DNA of 64,000 nucleotides from Bosea sp. (in: a-proteobacteria) (GTDB lineage: Bacteria; Pseudomonadota; Alphaproteobacteria; Rhizobiales; Beijerinckiaceae): positions 1,219,501 through 1,283,500 of the forward strand of contig NZ_JAMLIX010000002.1 in the NCBI RefSeq assembly GCF_023953965.1, read 5' to 3'. The notes below the pieces were generated by a model. The model was not told the origin of the DNA. It ran no database searches and saw nothing but the letters and a program-made list of their open reading frames with translations. The translations under genes and the position numbers were made by a program. Within the stretch, counting starts at the first letter, position 1; every line of letters starts with the position of its first letter. Positions 45,500 through 56,000 of the stretch are shown one piece after another.

Positions 45500-47557
45500 T
45501 CAGCCCTTGACCGACATGACGATGACGCCCGATTCCCGCATCCGGGCCGTGAACGACGAGGGGACCACGATCGTCGTGTCGGACTGTTCGATGATGGCCG
45601 GCCCCTGAACCTCCTCGCCGGGATCCAGATCTGCGTAGTTCCGGATCCGGGTGGGCCCGGCCTGCCCGTCGCCCCAATCGACATGACGCATCCGCCCGGC
45701 CCCCGACGGCGGCGCGGCGTTCTGCCTAGGCGGAGGGCGGAAATCATGCTGCGGCATCGCCAGCACGCCGCGAATGCGCACGCGCAGCTCCGTGAACTGC
45801 ACGGAGGCCTCCGGCTCGGAATGGCCGTAAAGGCGGTCATGCTCGGCATGAAACGCCCGTCGGACATTCGCCAGATCACCGGCGCGGACGTCCTTCTCGT
45901 CGAGCATCACGTCGATCTGGAACGACTGGCCCTCATAGGCCATCTCCGCCCAGTACTCGAAGAGCGTCCCGGATATCTGGTCGGGAGAGGTCTGGGCGGA
46001 AAGCCAAGCTTCGGCTTCGCCGACGAGCTTGTCATAGAGATCGACCAGCGTGTCGCGCACCACCGGAACGCCGCGGACGCTGGTGATCGTGTCGTGCACC
46101 AGGTTGGAGACCAGCCCGCCAAAGGCGCAGAAGACCGAGGGCAGGCTCGGGATCAGGATGCGCTTGACGCCGATCTCCTCGGCAAGCAGGGGTCCATGGA
46201 GAGCACCGCCTCCACCGAACAGGACGAGCGTGGCATCCTCGGGATCGACCCCGTATCGCGCCAGATAGGGAAGGACGCCGGCGACCATGTTCGAGGTCGC
46301 CACCGTGATGCAGGCCTCGGCCGCCTGCGTGACACCGAGGCGAAGCGCCGCTGCCAGAGGCCGCATGGCGGCCTCGGCCGCGGATCGGTCGAGCTTCATC
46401 CGGCCTCCCAGGAAGCTCTCCGGATCGAGATAATTGCAGATGAGATAGGCATCCGTGAGCGTGGGTTGCGTGCCGCCCCTGCCGAAGCAGGCGGGGCCCG
46501 GATAGGCGCCGGCGCTTCTCGGGCCCATCCTCAGGACGCCGCTGTCCAGCCAGGCGATCGAGCCGCCGCCGGCTCCGATCGCCTCGATGCCGGTGACCGG
46601 CATGATCAGCGGAAAATCGCCGACCTCGGCATTGTTCGAGACGGTCGGGCGATCGTTCTGGATCAGCGACACATCCGTGCTGGTCCCGCCCATGTCCAGC
46701 GTCAGCAGCTTCTCGTCGCTGACCGAGCGGCCGACGAACTGCGCGGCGGTAACGCCCGATGCGGGCCCCGACAGCAGCGTGTGCACGGGAAAGGCGGCGG
46801 CCTCCTGCGCCGACATCGCCCCGCCGTTCGAGCGCATGATGAACAGGCGCTGCCCATCGAGCCTGGCCGACAGATACCGGTCGATCGAGGTCAGATAGGC
46901 ATCCATCCGTTCCTTGACATAGGCATTGAGCACGGCAACGGTCGCGCGCTCGTATTCGCCCATGCGCGGCCAGATTTCGGAGGAAATCGTGACATCCATC
47001 GCCGGAAAGCGGGCGCGGATCATCTCGCGCGCGCGCTTTTCGTGGCTGTCGTTGCGAAAGCTGTGGTGGAATGCGATCGCGATCCCCGTGGCTCCGGCCG
47101 CGATGGCTTCGCCCGCGGCGGCAAGCACGTCCGCCTCGTCGATCGGGAGCAGGATCGACCCGTCATGCAGGGTCCGCTCCTTGATCTCCTTGACGAAGTT
47201 CCTTTCCACGAGAGGCTTTATTCTCGTCTCCAGCATGTTCAGCGCGTTCCGGAGGCGCAGCCTCTGCACCTCCAGGACGTCCTTGAACCCTGCCGTCACC
47301 AGCAGGGCTATCGGGGGGCCGGAACGCTCGATGACCTGATTGGTGCTGACCGTCGTGCCATGCACGACGATCACGGTCTCCCCGGGCTCGGGAGCGATGG
47401 TTTCGAGGATGCGCTCGACCCCGGTCTTGAAGGCCTCGTCGAAATGGGGCGGCGTGGACGGCACCTTGAAGGTGAGGAGATGCGCATGCCCGCCGCGATC
47501 GTTCCACACCGCGAAATCGGTGAACGTCCCGCCTATGTCGATGCCGATCCTGATCAT
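45500..47557 (-). CDS. hyuA: Hydantoinase A/oxoprolinase-family subunit
   Basis: A 685-residue ATP-binding subunit of the ASKHA fold. Phosphate-1 motif GIDIGGTFTD is at residues 5-14, HGTTVSTNQVIER near 85 and phosphate-2 LTLDMGGTSTDVSL near 291. ATP phosphorylates the amide oxygen of a cyclic amide, which the B subunit then hydrolyses; known members act on N-methylhydantoin, 5-oxoproline and caprolactam, and relatives carboxylate ketones. It is 62 bases after the ABC ATPase gene and four before hyuB, so it forms one unit with the importer, which suggests the importer carries its substrate or a precursor. Confidence 0.9.
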   Translation of the reverse strand: MIRIGIDIGGTFTDFAVWNDRGGHAHLLTFKVPSTPPHFDEAFKTGVERILETIAPEPGETVIVVHGTTVSTNQVIERSGPPIALLVTAGFKDVLEVQRLRLRNALNMLETRIKPLVERNFVKEIKERTLHDGSILLPIDEADVLAAAGEAIAAGATGIAIAFHHSFRNDSHEKRAREMIRARFPAMDVTISSEIWPRMGEYERATVAVLNAYVKERMDAYLTSIDRYLSARLDGQRLFIMRSNGGAMSAQEAAAFPVHTLLSGPASGVTAAQFVGRSVSDEKLLTLDMGGTSTDVSLIQNDRPTVSNNAEVGDFPLIMPVTGIEAIGAGGGSIAWLDSGVLRMGPRSAGAYPGPACFGRGGTQPTLTDAYLICNYLDPESFLGGRMKLDRSAAEAAMRPLAAALRLGVTQAAEACITVATSNMVAGVLPYLARYGVDPEDATLVLFGGGGALHGPLLAEEIGVKRILIPSLPSVFCAFGGLVSNLVHDTITSVRGVPVVRDTLVDLYDKLVGEAEAWLSAQTSPDQISGTLFEYWAEMAYEGQSFQIDVMLDEKDVRAGDLANVRRAFHAEHDRLYGHSEPEASVQFTELRVRIRGVLAMPQHDFRPPPRQNAAPPSGAGRMRHVDWGDGQAGPTRIRNYADLDPGEEVQGPAIIEQSDTTIVVPSSFTARMRESGVIVMSVKG

Positions 47558-47619
47558 GATGAGCCTTTATCCTTACTTCGATCTGGCCCGCCTGCCTTCG
47601 GTGGGCCGAAAATCGCCGG

Positions 47620-48614
47620 CTACGCCGTTCCCCCGTCATCGATGTGGCAAGCCACGGCGCGCGCGCCCGTCCGTTGCAGCCGGGGGATCTCGCGTGAGCA
47701 GCGCGGGCCGGCCAACGGGCAGCGGGTATGGAAATGGCAACCGGGCGGCGGCTGCATCGGCGAGGGGATTTCGCCCTTGATCGGCTGGAAGCGGCGCTTT
47801 TCCATCGACAGGCGCGGCACCTCGTCGAGCAGCGCCCGCGTATAGGGATGCAGCGGGGCGGCGAACAGCTCCCCGGTCGGCGCAACCTCGACCACGCGGC
47901 CGAGATAGAGGATCACGACCCGGTCCGAAATATGCTCGACGACCCCGAGATCATGGCTGATGAACAGGTAGCTCAGGTCGAGCTCGCGGCGCAGGCGCAT
48001 GAACAGGTTCAAGACCTGGGCCTGGATCGACACGTCGAGCGCGGCGATGGATTCGTCGCAGATCAGGAACCGGGGATTGACGGCGAGCGCACGCGCAATG
48101 ACGACGCGCTGCCGCTGCCCGCCCGAAAACTGATGCGGATAGCGGTCGCGCACGGACGGGTCGAGCCCCACGCGCGTCAGCATCTCGTCGACGAAGCCAT
48201 CGACCTCGGCCCGCCGGATGAGCCCGTGATAGAGGGGTGCTTCGGCGATGCAGTCGCGGATGCGCATGCGCGGGTTCAGCAAGGACATCGGGTCCTGGAA
48301 GATCATCTGGATCTGGAGCGCGGCTGATTTCGCCGACCGCCCGGGCTGCGTGATATCGGCGCCGTCGAACGCGATCTGCCCCGAGCTGGGCGCCAGGAGG
48401 CCGGCGATCATGCGCCCGATCGTGGACTTGCCCGAGCCGGATTCGCCGACCAGCCCCACGACCTCGCCCTGCGCGATGTCCATGCTGACATCATCGACCG
48501 CGTGAACGGTCGACGGCGCGGCGGCCAGCCCGATGCGGACGGCGAATGCCTCGGCCGCATCCTGCTGGACCGTGAAACGCTTCGTCAGGTTCCTGACCGA
48601 GACCAGCGGATGCC

Positions 48615-48618
<4 letters not shown>
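47620..48618 (-). CDS. Peptide/nickel-type ABC importer, second ATPase (DppF/OppF-like)
   Basis: A 332-residue ATPase. Walker A GESGSGKST is at 58-66, the Q loop FQDPM near 107-111, signature FSGGQ at 164-168 and Walker B LICDES at 185-190, with Ser in place of the common Pro. The C-terminal oligopeptide-transporter extension has the Cys motif HTRCPLAGPRC, often an iron-sulfur site. The ATG at 48618 overlaps the stop of the other ATPase (ATGA). A longer frame to 48747 is an overlap artefact. Confidence 0.93.
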
Positions 48619-49598
<980 letters not shown>

Positions 49599-49600
49599 GG

Positions 49601-50515
49601 TCAACGCCTCAGCCGAGGGTTGAGCACATCGCGAAGCTGGTCGCCCACGAGGTTGATGGTGACGATCGTCACCAGAAGCGCGATGCCCGGATAGACGCTG
49701 ACCCAATAGACGCCCGACAGCATGTAGGAGTAGCCGTTGGCGATCAGAAGGCCGAGCGACGGCTCCGTCACCGGCACGCCGACGCCGAGGAAGGACAGGG
49801 TCGCCTCCAGCGCGATCGCCTGCGCAACCAGCATGGTCGCCACGACGATCAATGGCGGCAGGCAGTTCGGCAGCAGATGGCGAAACATCACCCGCGCATG
49901 GCCGAGACCCAGTCCGCGCGCGGCGGCGATGTAGTCGCGCTGGCGCTCGACCAGGGCGGAGCCGCGCACGGTGCGCGCGTAATAGGCCCATTGCGCGATG
50001 ACGAGCGCGATCACCACCTTGTCGACGCCCTTGCCGAGGATCGCCAGCAGGATCAGCGCCACGAGGATCGCGGGAAAGGACAATTGCAGGTCGACGATGC
50101 GCATGATCGTCGTGTCGGTCCTGCCGCCGAAATAGGCCGCGGCGATGCCGAGCGCCATGCCCATGGCGAGCGCCAGGCAGGTCGCCAGGCCCGCCACGAC
50201 CAGCGAGGTGCGCAGCCCGAAGAAGATCGCCGACAGCATGTCGCGGCCCTGGTTGTCGGTGCCGAGCCAATAGGTCAGGCCCGACATGCTCTGGGATCCG
50301 GGCGGCAGGTTGTTGTCCATGATGTCGAGCCCGGCGAGGTCGTAGGGGTTTTGCGGCGCGATCCACGGCGCGAGGATCGCGGCCCCCACGATCAGCGCGA
50401 TGACGACGAGGCTGAGCACCGCCAGCCGGCTCGCGACGAATTCGCGCAAGGCCGCGCGAAGCGGGCTGACCGCCCGAACGGGTCTTTTCGCAGCGTCGAG
50501 GGCGGTATTCGTCAT
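49601..50515 (-). CDS. Peptide/nickel-type ABC importer, permease (DppC-like)
   Basis: A 304-residue inner-membrane permease with an N-terminal span (LAVLSLVVIALIVGAAILAP) and five more helices. The ATPase-contact EAA loop reads EAA-like ARGLGLGHARVMFRHLLPN. The periplasmic segment NPYDLAGLDIMDNNLPPGS is typical of DppC/OppC. One base separates it from the DppB-like gene and two from the ATPase gene. Confidence 0.92.
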   Translation of the reverse strand: MTNTALDAAKRPVRAVSPLRAALREFVASRLAVLSLVVIALIVGAAILAPWIAPQNPYDLAGLDIMDNNLPPGSQSMSGLTYWLGTDNQGRDMLSAIFFGLRTSLVVAGLATCLALAMGMALGIAAAYFGGRTDTTIMRIVDLQLSFPAILVALILLAILGKGVDKVVIALVIAQWAYYARTVRGSALVERQRDYIAAARGLGLGHARVMFRHLLPNCLPPLIVVATMLVAQAIALEATLSFLGVGVPVTEPSLGLLIANGYSYMLSGVYWVSVYPGIALLVTIVTINLVGDQLRDVLNPRLRR

Positions 50516-50516
50516 C

Positions 50517-51497
50517 TCACTGCGCGCCCCGCTGCATCAGCCGGACACGAGGGTCGAGCGCCGAATAAAGCAGGTCCACCAGGAAATTGATGATGACGAA
50601 GATGACGACGATCAGCATCAGATAGGCCACGATCACCGGCCGATCGAGCCGGTTGATCGAGTCGATCAAAAGCTTGCCCATGCCCGGCCAGGAGAACACC
50701 GTCTCGGTGATGACGGCAAAGGCGATCATCGAGCCCAGTTCGAGCCCCAGGACGGTCACGATCGGAATCATGATGTTCTTGAGCACATGGACCGTCACGA
50801 GACGGCTTCTGGAAAGGCCCTTGGCGCGCGCGAACTTGATGTAGTCCTGCATCATCACCTCCCTGGTGCCGGCGCGCGCCAGCCGGATCACCAGCGCCAT
50901 CTTGAAAAGCGCCAGGTTGATCGAGGGCAGGACCATGTATTTCAGCCCCTCGAGCGACAGGAAGCTGACCCGTATCCCAAAAAGTTCCGTGGTGGGGCCG
51001 CGCCCGCCCGAGGGCAGCCAGCCGAGATAGACCCCGAAGATCAGGATCAGCATCAGCCCCTGCCAGAAATTCGGCAGCGAAAAGCCCAGGATGGAACCGG
51101 CCATGATGGAGCGGCCCCCGATCGAGTCCGGATAGAGGCCGGCCAGCACGCCGAGCGGCACGCCGATGACGATGGCGAGCAGCAGGGCGAGCAATGCCAG
51201 CTCCATCGTCGCGGGCAGGCGTTGCAGGATCACGCTCATCGCGCTGTCGCCGAACACGAAGGAATTGCCGAAATCGCCGCGCAGCAGGTTCCCGAAATAG
51301 CTGAAGAACTGCTCCCAGAGCGGCCGGTCCAGCCCGAGGCGCGCGATCGTCTGCAGCCGGTCGTTCTCGGTCGCGTCGGGGCTGATCAGGATGTCGATCG
51401 GGTTGCCGATGGCGTAGACGCCCACGAAGACGAGGGCGGCCATCGCGATAACGGCAAGCAGGCTCTGCCCCAATCGTCGCAGGAAATACGCTGCCAC
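50517..51497 (-). CDS. Peptide/nickel-type ABC importer, permease (DppB-like)
   Basis: A 326-residue permease with six predicted helices. MAAYFLRRLGQSLLAVIAMA is the conserved N-terminus, and the EAA loop reads IKFARAKGLSRSRLVTVHVL. It pairs with the DppC-like protein to form the channel. It starts 95 bases after the binding-protein gene, in the usual A-B-C-D-F order. Confidence 0.92.
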   Translation of the reverse strand: MAAYFLRRLGQSLLAVIAMAALVFVGVYAIGNPIDILISPDATENDRLQTIARLGLDRPLWEQFFSYFGNLLRGDFGNSFVFGDSAMSVILQRLPATMELALLALLLAIVIGVPLGVLAGLYPDSIGGRSIMAGSILGFSLPNFWQGLMLILIFGVYLGWLPSGGRGPTTELFGIRVSFLSLEGLKYMVLPSINLALFKMALVIRLARAGTREVMMQDYIKFARAKGLSRSRLVTVHVLKNIMIPIVTVLGLELGSMIAFAVITETVFSWPGMGKLLIDSINRLDRPVIVAYLMLIVVIFVIINFLVDLLYSALDPRVRLMQRGAQ

Positions 51498-51592
51498 TTC
51501 AGTGCTCCGGCGGCAAAACCCGATGGAAGGAAAGCGCTGCCCGGCCCGCTCCGACTACCGAGGCAGCGCCTTGCCATCGCGAAACGTCGAGC

Positions 51593-53200
51593 TCAGTTCG
51601 ACGATGTGACCATGAAGCCCAGCGTATGCTGATCGATGCGCGGCTCATATTTGAGGCCGGGCTTCAACGCCCAGGACGACAGCTCGAAATGCAGCGGGAT
51701 GATCCCATGATCATCCATGGCCAATGCGGATGCCTTCTGCAGCAGCTTCTCGCGCCTGGCATCGTCGACGGTGGCCAGCGCGGTCAGCAAGGTCTTGTCC
51801 ACCTCGGGGTTGGAGTAGCGGAAATAATTGGTCGCGCCCAGGCCGCGGGAGGCATCGCGGGTGGTCATCAGGGTGCGCAGCGGCATCGACATCTCACCCG
51901 TCGTCACGACGAGGCCGAGCAGATACGCCGAATATTTGAATGCGTTGCGGTCGGTGAGGAAGGTCGTGAAAGTTTTCGCGTCCACCTCCGTGCGCACGCC
52001 CACGCGGGACCACATCTGGGCGACCGCCTGTATGATCTGGCCGTCGTTGACATAGCGGTCGTTCGGGCCGCCCAGGACGATCCGGAAGCCGTTCGGATAG
52101 CCAGCCTCGGCCAGGAGCGCGCGGGCACGGTCGGGGTTGAAGGAAACCGCCCCCCGCGATTCCTCGGCGCCGAACAAGGGCCAAGGCAGGAGCTGCCCCG
52201 CAGGTTCGGACTGGCCCCGCATCAGACGGTCGCGGATCGCCCCGCGATCGATCGCGATGGACAGGGCTTCGCGCACCCGCGCGTCCTGCAAGGGGTTCTT
52301 GTCGCCGGCGATGCCGGGTGTCGGGGCCGGGCCCTGATCGAGCGCGATGAAGATCACCCGGCTCGACAGGCCCGACGAGATGGTGAAGCCGGCGCCATTG
52401 ATCTTGTCGAGGTCCTGCGTCGGCGGGTTCTCGATCAGATCGACTTCTCCGGCCAGAAGGGCTGCGACGCGCGCGCCCGCATTGGTCAGCGGACGAAAGA
52501 CCAAGGTTTCCCACTTCGGCGCCGTGCCCCAGTATTTGGGATTGCGCTCCAGCTTGATCGTCTCGCCGCGGGCGAAGCTCACGAGACGGTAGGGACCGGC
52601 GCCGATCGCGAAGCCGGGATTGCCGAAGGCCGTCGAGACCGGCGGCTTTCCAAAGCCTTCACACCCCTTGGTGTTGAAGGTGATCTGCTTTTCACCGCCG
52701 GAGGCCGAGGCGGACAAGATGCCGATATTGGACAGGTTCGCGGGCAAAAGCGGCGTCGGCTCCTTGGTCGAGACCAGCAGGACATGATCGCTCTCGGCCT
52801 TCATGCCGGTGATGGCGCTGGTGAACTGCGTGAAGGGCGACGGCGATTCAGGCACCTGCGGCACCCGGCAGATCGTGTAGATCACGTCGCGGGCGGTGAA
52901 AGCTTCGCCATTGGAGAAGGTCACCCCCTGCCGCAAGGTGATGCGCCAGGTCGTATCGTCGACCGGCTCCCATTTGGTGGCGAGGCCCGGCATCAGCCTG
53001 GACTGCGCATCGCGCTCCATCAGCGGCGGGAAGATGTGCTGGGTGAGGGAATTATTCGGAGTGAGATTGACGAAATGCGGGTCCATCGAGGTCGGCTCGG
53101 CGGCAAGCCCGATCGTGAGCGTCTGAGCGGAGGCCATGCCCATCGAGGATATGACGGCGAGACTTGCGGATAGAAGACCGGCTCCAATGCGTCTGTACAT
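51593..53200 (-). CDS. Peptide/nickel-type ABC importer, substrate-binding protein (SBP family 5)
   Basis: A 535-residue periplasmic binding protein. MYRRIGAGLLSASLAVISSM begins a signal peptide cleaved near ASAQ. The mature part opens LTIGLAAEPTSMDPHFVNLT and contains EPVDDTTWRITLRQGVTFSNG, both hallmarks of the family-5 extracellular binding proteins for peptides, nickel, glutathione and other small solutes. The ATG at 53200 is preceded by GGAGGAAGAA; the frame is open 14 codons farther. The ligand cannot be read, but co-location with hyuAB suggests a small amide or cyclic compound. Confidence 0.92.
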   Translation of the reverse strand: MYRRIGAGLLSASLAVISSMGMASAQTLTIGLAAEPTSMDPHFVNLTPNNSLTQHIFPPLMERDAQSRLMPGLATKWEPVDDTTWRITLRQGVTFSNGEAFTARDVIYTICRVPQVPESPSPFTQFTSAITGMKAESDHVLLVSTKEPTPLLPANLSNIGILSASASGGEKQITFNTKGCEGFGKPPVSTAFGNPGFAIGAGPYRLVSFARGETIKLERNPKYWGTAPKWETLVFRPLTNAGARVAALLAGEVDLIENPPTQDLDKINGAGFTISSGLSSRVIFIALDQGPAPTPGIAGDKNPLQDARVREALSIAIDRGAIRDRLMRGQSEPAGQLLPWPLFGAEESRGAVSFNPDRARALLAEAGYPNGFRIVLGGPNDRYVNDGQIIQAVAQMWSRVGVRTEVDAKTFTTFLTDRNAFKYSAYLLGLVVTTGEMSMPLRTLMTTRDASRGLGATNYFRYSNPEVDKTLLTALATVDDARREKLLQKASALAMDDHGIIPLHFELSSWALKPGLKYEPRIDQHTLGFMVTSSN

Positions 53201-53434
53201 TTCTTCCTCCCTGATGATCGACATGAGGCCCCACGCCTCCATCGGCCGTTAAAATCAAAGGGCGCGGCAATCGGCAGGCTTCGTTCGGCGGCCTGTGCGG
53301 AAATGTGCTTATGCGCGACCTGCGGCGTCGGCACCCGGACAGGTCTCGTGACAGCGGCAGCCACGACTGGAAAACAGGTGGTCGAGCATAGGGGCCGCAT
53401 GAGTTTTTATTGAATTGCAATTATCAACATTGCG

Positions 53435-53464
53435 ATTTGAACATTCAAACGCGAACACTGTCAA
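53435..53464 (-). promoter_or_regulatory. Candidate promoter of the importer-hyuAB unit
   Basis: On the minus strand a consensus TTGACA is followed after 18 bases by TCAAAT, matching the -10 at four of six positions. The start would be near 53428. Confidence 0.6.
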
Positions 53465-53499
53465 GCTGCCATTGCCTGCACAGTCGCCGTGGCCGCCAC

Positions 53500-53527
53500 T
53501 TGACAGGCGAAAAATTTGGCATCTAAC
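53500..53527 (+). promoter_or_regulatory. Candidate promoter of the PrpD-to-ligase unit
   Basis: A consensus TTGACA is followed after 16 bases by TCTAAC. The start would be near 53534, just upstream of operator B, which could therefore act as a roadblock site. Confidence 0.55.
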
Positions 53528-53544
53528 TATCAATTATTAAAATC

Positions 53545-53563
53545 GTATATCGATTAAATCTTG
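53545..53563. promoter_or_regulatory. Candidate operator B in the divergent region
   Basis: On the minus strand CAAGATTTAAT occurs at 53563-53553, identical to operator A at 43458-43468, followed by CGATATACGATT with AATCG/CGATT arms. A site for the IclR protein encoded at the end of the cassette is the simplest reading. Confidence 0.5.
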
Positions 53564-53698
53564 GACTCGCTTGCTGATTTCCAGGCATGGCCGTGCCGTT
53601 GTTCGCTCCAGCCGAAGCCCAAGCAGCGAGAGTTGAAGGCACCCCCGCGGAGATCAGGACCACGCGCCAGCCGAGCCGCCACGTTTTGCGAGCGAACC

Positions 53699-55054
53699 AT
53701 GTACCCTCATGCCGACCTCATCCACTATGCCGCAGCCCTGCCTTACGATGCGATTCCGCCCGACGTCCTTGCGGAGGCCAGGCGCATGGTGCTCGACACG
53801 ATCGGCTGCATCATTGCCGCGAGGGCGACGGACTGCGCGCCGGCGATCGAGGCGGCAGCGGGTTTCCTCTCGCCCGGCATCGCCGCCGATTCCTATCTTT
53901 ATGCGCGTCTGGCCGATCTCATGGATTTCAATGAGGGCTATGGCGGCGCGCATTTTGGCTGCGGCGCGGTGGCGGTGGCGCTGGCACTCGCCAGCACAAG
54001 GCGCATAAGCGGACAGGACTTCATGGCCGCCGTGGTATCGGGCTTCGAGACCGGTGCCCGTGTCATGGATGCGATCGGCCCCTATCTTGCCGTCATCGAC
54101 GGGAAGAAGCAGTTTTCCCGCGTGTGGGGCATCGCCACGCCGGTCGTCTACGCGGCGGTCGCGGCGGCGACCCGCCTCATGAACCTGCAGGGCACCACCG
54201 CTGTGGAAGCCTTCAGCCTCGCCGGCGCAAACTCGCCTATCCCTGCCGGCGCAAAATGGTCCCAGGCCGTGGCGCTGCCCAATACCAAATATTGCGACGC
54301 GGGCTGGGCGACGCTGACCGGGGTCATGGGCGCTCTTTTCGCCGAAACGGGCTCGACGGGATTGACCGATCTCCTCGACGACGAGAACGGCCTTCTGACC
54401 ATGATCGGCGCCGCCAATCCGTCGCCGGCCGCGCTCTCTGCCGATCTGGGCCAGCAGTGGAGGCTGCGCGCGGTCATCTACAAGCGGTGGCCATGCTGCG
54501 GGCTCCTCGACGACGCAATGACCCTGACGCACGAGTTGCTCCTCCGCCATGATCTCGACGCCGATTCCATAGCGGGCGTCAGCGTGCGGGCCGACCCGTC
54601 GATCCTGGTCCAACGCTTTGCCAACCCCAAACCCCGCACGCAGGTCAGCCTCCAATTCAGCATGCCGCACAATCTGGCCATGCTGATGGCCCGCATTCCT
54701 CCCGGCCCGATGTGGCAATCAGCGGCGCTGGCGGCCGAGCCCCGCATCGCCAGGCTGCGGCAGATCGTTTCCATCGAGGCGCATCGGCCGTCGGCGGCAG
54801 ATCCGGAAGGCGCCTGCTCCGTCGAGATCCGCACGGCTGAAGGCCGCTCTTTCGGGAAGCGGGCGGTCAAGCGGGAGGCTCCCCGGGCCAACGACGCCGA
54901 TATCATCGCGAAATTCCGCTCGCTGGTGGCTGCCCCCCATGCCGACGAGATCATCCGGCGGATCATGGCGATCGACGGGGCCGGCGCGCTGGAGAGCCTG
55001 CTCGCCGCGCTGCGACAGGCGAAATCCGGAGGAAGCCATGCGGGCCAATCTTGA
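53699..55054 (+). CDS. MmgE/PrpD-family protein
   Basis: A 451-residue MmgE/PrpD fold protein. ARRMVLDTIGCIIAAR is the typical N-terminal helix, LADLMDFNEGYGGAHFGCG holds the conserved active-site acid and His region, and KRWPCCGLLDDAMT matches the family's K-x-x-P-C-C/x motif. Known members are 2-methylcitrate dehydratase, cis-aconitate decarboxylase and iminodisuccinate epimerase, so the reaction is a dehydration, decarboxylation or epimerisation of a di- or tricarboxylate. No 2-methylcitrate genes accompany it, so PrpD itself is unlikely. The ATG at 53699 is the family start; the upstream extension to 53561 overlaps operator B. Confidence 0.85.
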   Translation: MYPHADLIHYAAALPYDAIPPDVLAEARRMVLDTIGCIIAARATDCAPAIEAAAGFLSPGIAADSYLYARLADLMDFNEGYGGAHFGCGAVAVALALASTRRISGQDFMAAVVSGFETGARVMDAIGPYLAVIDGKKQFSRVWGIATPVVYAAVAAATRLMNLQGTTAVEAFSLAGANSPIPAGAKWSQAVALPNTKYCDAGWATLTGVMGALFAETGSTGLTDLLDDENGLLTMIGAANPSPAALSADLGQQWRLRAVIYKRWPCCGLLDDAMTLTHELLLRHDLDADSIAGVSVRADPSILVQRFANPKPRTQVSLQFSMPHNLAMLMARIPPGPMWQSAALAAEPRIARLRQIVSIEAHRPSAADPEGACSVEIRTAEGRSFGKRAVKREAPRANDADIIAKFRSLVAAPHADEIIRRIMAIDGAGALESLLAALRQAKSGGSHAGQS

Positions 55055-56000
55055 AGCGGAGATCCGGCGCATCGCCTCTTCCTCCGAAGGGGAGGTCGGC
55101 GTGGCGGCGCGCCACATGGAAAGCGGGCGCTCCTTCACGATCAACGACGACCGGATCTATCCGCTGGCCAGCACCGTGAAGCTCGCCCTCGCCCTCGCCA
55201 TCCTCGACGCTGTCGATCGCGGAGACTTGTCGCTCCAGCGGATGGTGGATGTCGAAACGCAGGAGATGAACCCGTCGGAGATCGCCGGCATCGGCGACCT
55301 GTTCTTCCGCCCCGGCGTCTCGCTTTCGATCCGCAACCTTCTCGAGGGCATGATCACCCGAAGCTGCAACACCTCGACGGACGTGCTTTTCCGCGTCGCG
55401 GGCGGGCCGAAGGCGGTCGCCCACTATCTGAAACGCCTCGGCGTTACGGATTTCGAATGCACGCGCACCATGCGTGAGGCGCTTTGCATATTGCATGAAC
55501 TGCCATTGCCGCCGGACGATGTGTCGGTCGTCCAGTATCTGGCCGGCCAGCCGCAACATGTGCTCGATGCCCGCAACCGCACCAACGCGGCGTTCCACCA
55601 CGACCGGCGCGACCAGGCCCGGCCCTCAGCCATGCTCGAGCTGCTGCGGCGTATCTGGGAAGCCGATGGCGTGAGCGAGGCAGCCCGCCGGGCCCTGCTC
55701 GAGATCATGTCGAGAACCGTCACCGCCGTCGATCGCGTGCAAGCCCGGCTGCCCTTCGGCATCCCCTTCGCCAGCAAGGGAGGAAGCGGGGCAGGAACGG
55801 CCGTGGATGTCGGCTATCTGACATTGCCGCCAGGACAGGGCACGGTGGCGCTGGCCATATTCGTCAAGGCCTCGCCGCTCGACATGGCGTCACGCAACAG
55901 GATCATCGCCGACATCGCGCGGCTGATCGCCGACTATTTCATCATCACCTCCGAACGGCACCCGCCTCCCCCCGGCCAGGAGCGGGAGGGACGGTCATGA
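55038..56000 (+). CDS. Cytoplasmic class A beta-lactamase-fold serine hydrolase without Glu166
   Basis: A 320-residue member of the beta-lactamase/transpeptidase fold. SxxK is ASTVK with Ser45 and Lys48, the SDN equivalent is Ser109-Cys110-Asn111, and the KTG equivalent is Lys247-Gly248-Gly249. The omega-loop region aligns through RDQARPSAM with the class A RDTTTPAAM, which puts Arg179 where Glu166, the deacylating base, should be. There is no signal peptide. It therefore is not a normal secreted penicillinase; an amide, lactam or ester hydrolase or acyltransferase in the cytoplasm is more likely. GGAGGAAGCC precedes the ATG, which overlaps the PrpD stop by 17 bases. Confidence 0.82.
   Translation: MRANLEAEIRRIASSSEGEVGVAARHMESGRSFTINDDRIYPLASTVKLALALAILDAVDRGDLSLQRMVDVETQEMNPSEIAGIGDLFFRPGVSLSIRNLLEGMITRSCNTSTDVLFRVAGGPKAVAHYLKRLGVTDFECTRTMREALCILHELPLPPDDVSVVQYLAGQPQHVLDARNRTNAAFHHDRRDQARPSAMLELLRRIWEADGVSEAARRALLEIMSRTVTAVDRVQARLPFGIPFASKGGSGAGTAVDVGYLTLPPGQGTVALAIFVKASPLDMASRNRIIADIARLIADYFIITSERHPPPPGQEREGRS

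Larger units (their letters stand above)
53201..53698. other. Divergent control region of the catabolic cassette
   Basis: This 498-bp AT-rich gap separates the leftward importer-hyuAB unit from the rightward unit. It holds a promoter in each direction (53435-53464 and 53500-53527) and a candidate operator (53553-53563). Leaders are about 228 bases leftward and 165 rightward. No credible gene was seen. Confidence 0.7.

Noticed and set aside
55038..56000. Calling the serine hydrolase an antibiotic-resistance beta-lactamase
   Set aside because: No signal peptide, no Glu166 equivalent, and a catabolic operon context.
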